Shown: positions 33,720-64,000 of the stretch, piece by piece
How positions within the stretch are numbered: position 1 is the stretch's first letter
Layout of the letters: every line of letters begins with the position of its first letter
Assembly (NCBI GenBank): GCA_964036295.1
Contig: OZ038463.1
Span: forward strand, 3,782,001-3,846,000
Origin: Plumapathes pennacea
Lineage: Eukaryota > Cnidaria > Anthozoa > Antipatharia > Myriopathidae
Reading direction: 5' to 3'
DNA: 64,000 nt
Notes under the pieces: generated by a model
The model's database searches: none
The model's input: the letters and a program-made list of their open reading frames with translations, nothing else
What the model was told of the DNA's origin: nothing
Position numbers and translations under genes: made by a program

Positions 33720-34177
33720 ATTCCGTAAATCCGTGTTTCATCACAGGCGGCCCAATCGTGTGGGTCATTATAAGGGCCTTGAGAACTCTGATGACCGTTT
33801 CCACTTCGGAAGACATTATTTGAGAAGTAAATCTACATTTCTTTAGGTTGCTGGCAATTTCGTGGAGATTTGGACCTCCGACTGGAATTTATCAGGCTGC
33901 GAGTGGGGACGGTTTGAAATCACAGTCTCCAGCCTTCTCATTTTTATTACTGGAGGGGAAGAAAACGACGAAATTCCGTCTAGAGACGCTCTAGCGCCAT
34001 AATAACACCACAAGAAGCAACAAATTACACATATGAACAAGGTCAGTGTAATAAAGCTTTATTATTCCTGTTAAAATCGCAGTTTAGCGATCGAGTGATA
34101 TTCTCCATACTAAATTAACCCTTATAACGACCCACAGGATTGGACCGCCTGTGGTTTCATAAATCCGTATTCCGTGT
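33720..34177. mobile_element. Inverted-repeat MITE upstream of the kinase gene
   Basis: About 55-bp imperfect inverted repeats: the left contains CACAGGCGGCCCAATCGTGT and GGGTCATTATAAGGG, the right their reverse complement (AACGACCCACAGGATTGGAC, CGCCTGTGG). The 458-bp element ends about 100 bases before the kinase start codon, so it probably lies in or next to the promoter. Confidence 0.7.
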
Positions 34178-34278
34178 TATGACGTCATCGGAGAACGAGC
34201 CTCATCGAGGTGACAGGAGGTTTTGTTATACTCTGTCAATTGTTTGCTCTCGTTTTTTAACCATCCCCTGGAGGAAGT

Positions 34279-57772
<23,494 letters not shown>

Positions 57773-57869
57773 CAAGCTGTCAAAAGGCTCTAGTTTTTCG
57801 TAATAGGTTTCGTATGTGTGGCACCTCCATTGTTTGTGAAATTTCTAGGTGCAGGTCGGATCTGAAATC

Positions 57870-57875
57870 AATAAA
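57870..57875 (+). terminator. Polyadenylation signal of the kinase gene
   Basis: AATAAA 98 bases after the TAG stop at 57770-57772, followed by an AT-rich region. This predicts a short 3' untranslated region of about 120 bases. Confidence 0.65.
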
Positions 57876-57899
57876 ATATATTGTTATCATAGAAAAAGC

Positions 57900-59990
57900 A
57901 TAATATATATAAATCATGGACAATTCTTAGACTATAAATGAGTTTATAATCCTTTTACGATGTTGTTATAGTGCAACTGAAGTCACATAACAGAAAAAAG
58001 GCGTCGAGAAATTCTACCTGAAAAATATCAAAGGCAGTTAGTACAAGAAACAAAATGTCTTAAAGTCACAGCCTTTCAAGCCACGTTCCTTTGCTGCTTC
58101 AAGGTGCTCAAATGTTCGAAATTTATGAACAATTCTTACAAACGTGAATGAGTTTTAGCGTCACATCGTATCGTTGCACATCGTCGTTGCAAATCGACCA
58201 GTGAAACACCATCTTTAGGTGGTACATTCTCCATACTGAATGACAGCTACTGTTTTCAACAGCACATTACTTCAATATTGTTTGTTAAAGCAGTGTTTGT
58301 AATTGCAAAGCCAATCACTGCTTTAAACCAACCAGAAGCTAACGGAATTATCTTCGAAGAAGAAACCTATTAACTTTGCGAGGTAATACCATCGTCACTT
58401 GCTTGCGCGAGCAGATCGCAATCGGGTTTTGCTTTTGCAGTATATTTGCCCTGATCATCAGATTGTTTTGAGGTGTGATTTTTATTACTATCATACTTTA
58501 CTTTTCACACTTCTCAGAGTGTGATTTTATATAAATCACATAGCAGAAATGTGAAAAAGCGTGAAAAAGTGTGATTTCATAAATCACACTCCAATCACAT
58601 TTTGACATGGGAAGGGTGCAGTGCGCAAGAGAAAGCCTGTGAAAAAATTCTTTTGATTCTTTTTACATAACAATAGATGATCCAGCTACTTTACAGCGGG
58701 TATGCCACCAGAACTAAAATCAGTAATGGTTAAAATGCCTAAATCATCTCTATCAACAATAATCGTATAAACATTAAGCATTCATTGCACAACCAAGTTT
58801 ACTTCTGTGTGTAAAACACTGACAGAGAATCAAAGTATATTCCCTCCACATGAGGGCGCATTTTGCGGGCTCGGAATAGACGGTAATTGTGTTCTTTTTG
58901 GCACATTTCTGTTTCCGGAATGAATCGGTGGAATAGCATTTTGTGTACTCCACTCCCGTAATTATCGTGTCCTTTGGCAATCTGCCTCTATTTTGGCGGG
59001 TTTTTGTATAATTTGCCCTCCCTCCCCTCCCCTCCCCCATGAAGAACATTCGCACGATGCGATTGGTTGGAAGACAATTATTGTCTTACAAGATAACGTC
59101 ATTCCAGTGAGCTTGCATCGTCAGTTTGTCGGAAAGTGCAACAGTTTTCCAAAGCCGGAACCTTCGCTCCGTTTGGTCGTCTATGTTGATATAATAGCTG
59201 GAACTTTGGTATGTTGGAGAACCTAATCTATTCGCTGTGCCAATAATGAAACGCAATTTGTCACGCTTGTCCAATGTGTTTACTGTGAACTCGTCGCTCT
59301 GTGTTCATGAAATCATGTCTACCGTTTTTGTACGAGAAGGCCGCATGTTTTATGCGTAGGCATGACAATTCTCCAACTGTTCACTGTTCAAAACAAAACA
59401 AAACATGTTTCCAGGTATGACAGGAATTGTTTCGGCCGGCAAATCCAATGTAGTTCAACATAATATTATATTCGGGTCGTCTGTCGGCAATATTATTTGA
59501 AATTACGCAATAGTTAATTTACCCGGTGGCTTTATAATACGTGTGATGTCTTGCACTGTTTGGATAAATAGTTAATTGTCCAGACTTATACGATAAACTC
59601 ATTTATGTACAGTAAATTAGCATAAAGATCACCCAATGTTTACTTAAATCTGTTGTCCAAAGCTCTTGAGCTCTCTGAGAAGGTCTTGAACTCATGAATT
59701 CATTGCGTATGAATATTATTTTATCATTGGAAACACTTTTGACTGGTAATTTTAGTTGGGTCACTGCAAACTGATTTTTTTTTTTTTTTTTTTCACAAGT
59801 GAAAGTAATGGTAATAATTAGGTATGTGAACTGAAGTGAAGAGAGCTATATATATTTATATGTAAAATCCATCAAAAATATCATTGTTGACCTCTGCAAC
59901 AGTGTAACATTTAGTATAACTGTTGCAATCAACTGTTGCAAGCATTATGCTCCTTTCTGAAATTTGAGTATTTGTTGTAAATTATTATTT
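57900..59990. other. Intergenic region and PK2 promoter
   Basis: About 2.1 kb between the kinase poly(A) signal and PK2. It holds an AAGTGTGA-type repeat at 58470-58612 and a poly(T) run at about 59777-59793. No coding sequence was recognised. The PK2 promoter and a non-coding first exon should lie here, because the ATG exon begins at an acceptor (CTGCAG, 60016). They could not be placed. Confidence 0.4.
58470..58612. repeat. AAGTGTGA-rich repeat, copy 4
   Basis: It contains TTCACACTTCTCAGAGTGTG, AAAGTGTGATTTCATAAATC and TTTTGACATGGGAAGGG, matching copies in the kinase introns. Confidence 0.6.
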
Positions 59991-60028
59991 ATGTCAATAA
60001 ACATCTTGAACTGCAGTGCTTTTGAACC

Positions 60029-63000
60029 ATGTCGGCAAGCAAGGCACGCAGACAGTATGTGCCAGACCTGGACATGCGCCTGGAACAGTGGGCGGCATCT
60101 AATGCAAGTTCCTACCTAGACTACATGTCACAACTGGATATTGACAGAGATCCCAGAACAATCAGGAACTCTGGCCTCATCTGCACCATTGGTAAGTCAA
60201 ATAGTTTTATTAGTGGTCTTGGGAATGTGGCTTAGATCATGCAAGGCTGTAAATATTCTCCCAACTGGTCCTGACCCAGGGGGGAGAGAATTGGGTATGT
60301 TAGTGACTGGGAGGTGCGAAATATTTTTTTGGTTTGAAATTAGCAATTTGGGACCCTTTGAGTTATAATTTTTTGGTGGACTTCTTTGTGTAGAAAGGTT
60401 TTTGCAGGGCCCTTTTTAGGGTTAATGATAAAAAGAGTACCCTGGTGTTTTTGATTTTATGTTGAAAAATATATTGTATCAATATTAAATTTAACAAGCT
60501 TCCAAGTGCATGCAAATGACAAGGTGACTTCCCATTTCGCACTCTCTTGATGTTATTTTTTACTTTATCTTTTATGCGGATAAGAAACACCCTTTTTGGG
60601 ATTTTGTTCTGGGCCATTGGTCTTTTTTTGGGTTTAAAAATTTAGCCTCATTCACTCCTCCCGTCACTGATATACCAGAGGACCCTCCCCCAATGGTCTG
60701 ACCAGCAGAAAAGCAACTACCCTGCAAGCAAGAGATCACCTGAAGACAATTTTAAATGATCATGATGGAAATTATCTTAATGGTTGCCTGTACCCAATGC
60801 AGGTCCAGCCTCAAGAAGTGTTGCTGTACTGTCCAGGTTGATTGAAAATGGAATGAATGTAGCAAGGCTCAACTTCTCCCATGGCACACACGAGGTGAGG
60901 CTAAAGTTCACTGAAAAGCTGGCTGAGGGTGTTAGAAAATTTGTATAATATTAGCATGTATACATAATTATATCAGGTTGATTTCATGATGTTTTGTTGC
61001 TGTGTGGGTTTTGTCCACACTAGTACCATGCAGAGACAATAGCAAATGTACGCAAAGCGGCAGAGGGGGAGTGGCCTCATGCTGTGGGGATCGCCTTGGA
61101 TACCAAAGGTCCAGAGATAAGAACTGGACTCCTGAAGGAGGTATGTAAAGAAATGTGATGATCTGCATGCCAGTTTAACTTAATCTTCTGAGGTAAAAGA
61201 CATTATTATTACTGGTAACCTGTCATTGGTATATTCCCAACAATAACAGTGGAAAGTCATTGGACCTTGCAATATATAATAGGTAAATGTATCACACCAG
61301 CTTCTGAGAGTCTGGGGGTTATAATTTACATAAGCCTTTAATCTTATGAGTAACCCATCTCCAATGCATGCCCTCAGGCATGCCCTCAGCAGGTAGCAAT
61401 ATACTGACTTGGACCACCCACCTTCATCCCCCAAAATATTAAATTACAGCAAGTTTCCTGGACACTAGTCTAAATGTAATAATACATAACAGTACTGTAG
61501 TTGCAATTTTTTCAAGAATGGTTTTTTATAATCTGTTTGCAAACATTTTGTAAAGATGCAAATAAAAAATGTGAACAGGAATTGCAAACACACAATCGGT
61601 GCTGTGAGAATAGCCTGTTAACAGCTAGCTTTTATTTGTTTGTCTCTGCTTTATGTTTTTGCCCAAAAGGCATCCTGGGGCTGGTTGTTCGAAGCAAGAT
61701 TAAGCTAACCCCGGGTTAAGCCTAACTTTGTTGTCATTTTTAAGCCTAAAAACAAAAGCGTTTGATCACAAAAGGACTCTGTCCCTATGTTTTGGGCAAG
61801 AACAAACTTTTTAGCCAGTCTAAGATCAAAACTCTGTAGTTTGTAAAAATAAAAATAAATAAAAAAATGCAGACTATTGGTATTTTCATTGTGGAATATT
61901 GTAACAGTGCTCATCTTGATTGGTGATATTTCCAATAAACACAGGGTGGATCGGCAGAGATCTCCCTCAAGAAAGGCCAACAGTTCAAGCTGACCACAGA
62001 CAAGCAGTACTTTGACAAAGGCGACGATCAAATGGTTTATGTTGACTACATCAACATCACTAAAGTGGTGCAAAGAGGAGGTATGGTGTACATTGATGAT
62101 GGGCTGCTTCAACTCAAGGTGTTGTCCAAGGGAGAGAAGCATCTGTTGACAGAAGTGCAGAATGATGCCAAGCTGGGAAGCAAGAAAGGTGTCAACCTTC
62201 CCACCTGTTCTGTTGATCTACCTGCTTTGTCAGAGCAGGACAGGAAAGACATTTTATTTGGAGTTGATCAAGGTGTAAGTACAAATTAATGTTCTGAAGA
62301 GTGAACTATGCTTTCAATCACAATTGAATGTGGACAATGCCTCTCCAGATGTGTCCTTTTGTATCCCATTTATGCCCCATAGTTCGGTCTTGTAGCTCTC
62401 TCTGCCTTGATTGTCTCCCTCTCTTTTCTGTCTGTCTGTTCTTCTATGCTGTCTCTTTCTCTCTGTTTTCTTTTTTTTTTTCTCTTTTTTTTTTTCGTCT
62501 GTTTATTTCTAATCAGATATCTGATTCTGTTTTCCGTTTGTTTCTCGTGTATGTCTTTAATTGAATGAAGTTGTTAACAATTTCACAAACTGGTTTTTTT
62601 TGTTGTGATCGATTGTTCTTGTTGGCAGATTGACATGATCTTTGCCTCGTTTATCCGTAAAGCGTCAGACGTGCGCGATATCCGAAACTTGCTCGGCGAA
62701 GAAGGAAAAGGAATCAGAATCATAGCCAAGATCGAGAATCACGAGGGAGTGACGAGGTTTAACGAGATACTAGAGGTAGTTGATGGCATCATGGTGGCGA
62801 GGGGAGACCTGGGTATTGAAATTCCCCCGGAAAAAGTGTTTTTGGCACAGAAGATGATGATTGGTCGGTGCAACAAGGCGGGCAAACCAGTTATATGTGC
62901 AACTCAGGTACAAGGTCTTTGTGAATTTGTTTACCTCTGTTAACACATGAGTTTCACTCTGCGGAATGCTATGTAGGTGAAGTCCGGTTTTTATTCCCAA

Positions 63001-63467
63001 GGTCACTTTCACTGTGATACTTTGTCAGTAGTTCACATAATTATATGTGCTTTATCTATCGTACTTAAGTCATATCAAACCTCCTTTGGCCAAACCTTAT
63101 GCGGGAATTTGATTGTTTTTGCTCCAGAAACTCGAACCTTGAAAGTGAGCCTTACAAAATAAACAGTGCAGAACGAGGATGGAGAAACTTCATGCCAGAG
63201 AGCTAAATTTCTGTATATACAGAGTTTAAAAGATGCTCAGTTACAACTTATAATGTAGAATACAGTATACCTAGAATTTGGCTTGTGGTGTATTTTCCTT
63301 ATATCTTATGATTTATATTCTAAAAATTATGAAAACCGTTCTAATCGCTACTTCATCAAATCTTTAGATGTTGGAAAGTATGATACACAATCCTCGCCCC
63401 ACGCGTGCCGAGAGTTCTGATGTCGCTAATGCCATCTTGGATGGAGCAGACTGCGTTATGTTGTCAG
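60029..63467 (+). CDS. PKM: Pyruvate kinase, copy 2 (3' end beyond window)
   Basis: Six exons are visible (60029-60191, 60803-60894, 61024-61140, 61945-62274, 62629-62907, 63368-63467), with lengths and phases identical to the first six exons of the copy at 15345. It encodes about 360 residues up to GADCVMLSG. Catalytic landmarks are present: [51 protein letters not shown] and VICATQMLESM. The donor G|GTAATC at 63467 shows that it continues; the last two exons (effector domain) lie outside. The N-terminus ([20 protein letters not shown]) is well diverged from copy 1. Same reaction as copy 1. Whether both are expressed, or differ in regulation, cannot be told here. Confidence 0.93.
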
Positions 63468-63479
63468 GTAATCAAAGCT

Positions 63480-63790
63480 ACGAAGTGGGTGTGGCATACA
63501 CGTGTTACGAGATGTGAGCCTGTTCTACTTTGACATATATTGCATCAAGGTCGCCATGTTGTAAGGGATTCTTCTAGGATGCCAGGTTTAATGCTGTCTA
63601 CTGACTTATGTCGTCAGTTCAGATTACTGTCAATTTATTGTGAAGTGGGTGTGGCATACACGTGTTACGAGATATGAGCCTGTTCTACTTTAATAGATAT
63701 TGCATCAAAGCATCAAAGTCGCCATGTTGTCAGTAAATCTTTTAGGATACCAGGTTTAATGCTGTCTACTGACTTGCGTGTTCAGATATT
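63480..63790. repeat. About 160-bp tandem repeat in PK2 intron 7
   Basis: Two copies (starting about 63482 and 63643) begin GAAGTGGGTGTGGCATACAC and include GCCTGTTCTACTTT and CCAGGTTTAATGCTGTCTAC. The GGGTGTGGCATACACGTG core is shared with the repeats in intron 7 of PK1. Confidence 0.8.
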
Positions 63791-63929
63791 ATAACTAAAA
63801 GGTCTGCTAACTGTTAGAAGTTGCATTAGGACAGAGCTATGTAATAGGGTGTTCAGACCACCGTGAAATAGGTGTGTCGGCAAGCTGTGTTATGTTGTCA
63901 GATAAGCCGTTCAAACCAGACTGTGTTAA

Positions 63930-64000
63930 CCGGGATTATTACACGACTTCACATTTTCGAGTGCAAATACGGGCCAAAACGAGTGCAAAGATGGGAGCGT
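63930..64000. repeat. Repeat CACATTTTCGAGTGCAAATA, copy 2
   Basis: End of a dispersed element, also seen at 37186-37265 (shared GACTTCACATTT, GTGCAAATA, AGTGCAAAGATGGGAGC). Cut by the window end. Confidence 0.55.

Overview
This is a eukaryotic, intron-rich, AT-leaning window of animal type. The pyruvate kinase, alsin-like RhoGEF and eIF2-alpha kinase genes are all metazoan families. The dense load of small palindromic elements, a BEL/Pao retrotransposon and a tyrosine-recombinase relic suggest a marine invertebrate, most likely a cnidarian (coral or anemone). That taxonomic placement is inference. No rRNA, tRNA, CRISPR array or bacterial operon was seen. All splice models were read by eye from GT/AG borders, phase continuity and protein-family fit.

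Layout. (1) 54-13548, minus strand: 21 exons of a DH-PH-MORN guanine-nucleotide exchange factor (alsin/ALS2CL-like), with its 3' end beyond base 1. Its introns hold minisatellites, a MITE, a palindrome with TTAGGG-like words and a dead tyrosine recombinase. (2) 13.55-14.3 kb: a compact bidirectional promoter region. (3) 15345-21907, plus: a complete 8-coding-exon pyruvate kinase (PK1, 539 aa). Its intron 7 carries a 1174-bp Mutator-like element (9-bp target duplication) that holds pieces of two unrelated host genes. (4) 22-34 kb: repeat-rich intergenic DNA with a near-intact BEL/Pao element (27130-32986, TSD AGAAC, LTRs nearly identical) inside a small open reading frame. (5) 34279-57772, plus: a 15-exon, 424-aa eIF2-alpha kinase of PERK type that has no luminal or transmembrane part. 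Its introns hold a 2.4-kb CCATATATGG-rich element, nested palindromic MITEs, a second Mutator-like element with a 9-bp TSD, a LINE reverse-transcriptase relic and a long AT array. (6) 60029-63467 and on past the window end: a second, tandemly oriented pyruvate kinase (PK2).

The two pyruvate kinases share intron positions and phases, so they are duplicates. Parts of exons 4-6 are almost identical while the first coding exon, exon 3 and all introns have diverged, which suggests conversion or a spliced-template event. The strongest novelty candidates are the gene-fragment-carrying Mutator-like element in PK1 intron 7 (a Pack-MULE-type element in an animal genome), the second nested Mutator-like element, the soluble PERK-like kinase, and the exon-restricted homogenisation of the paralogues.
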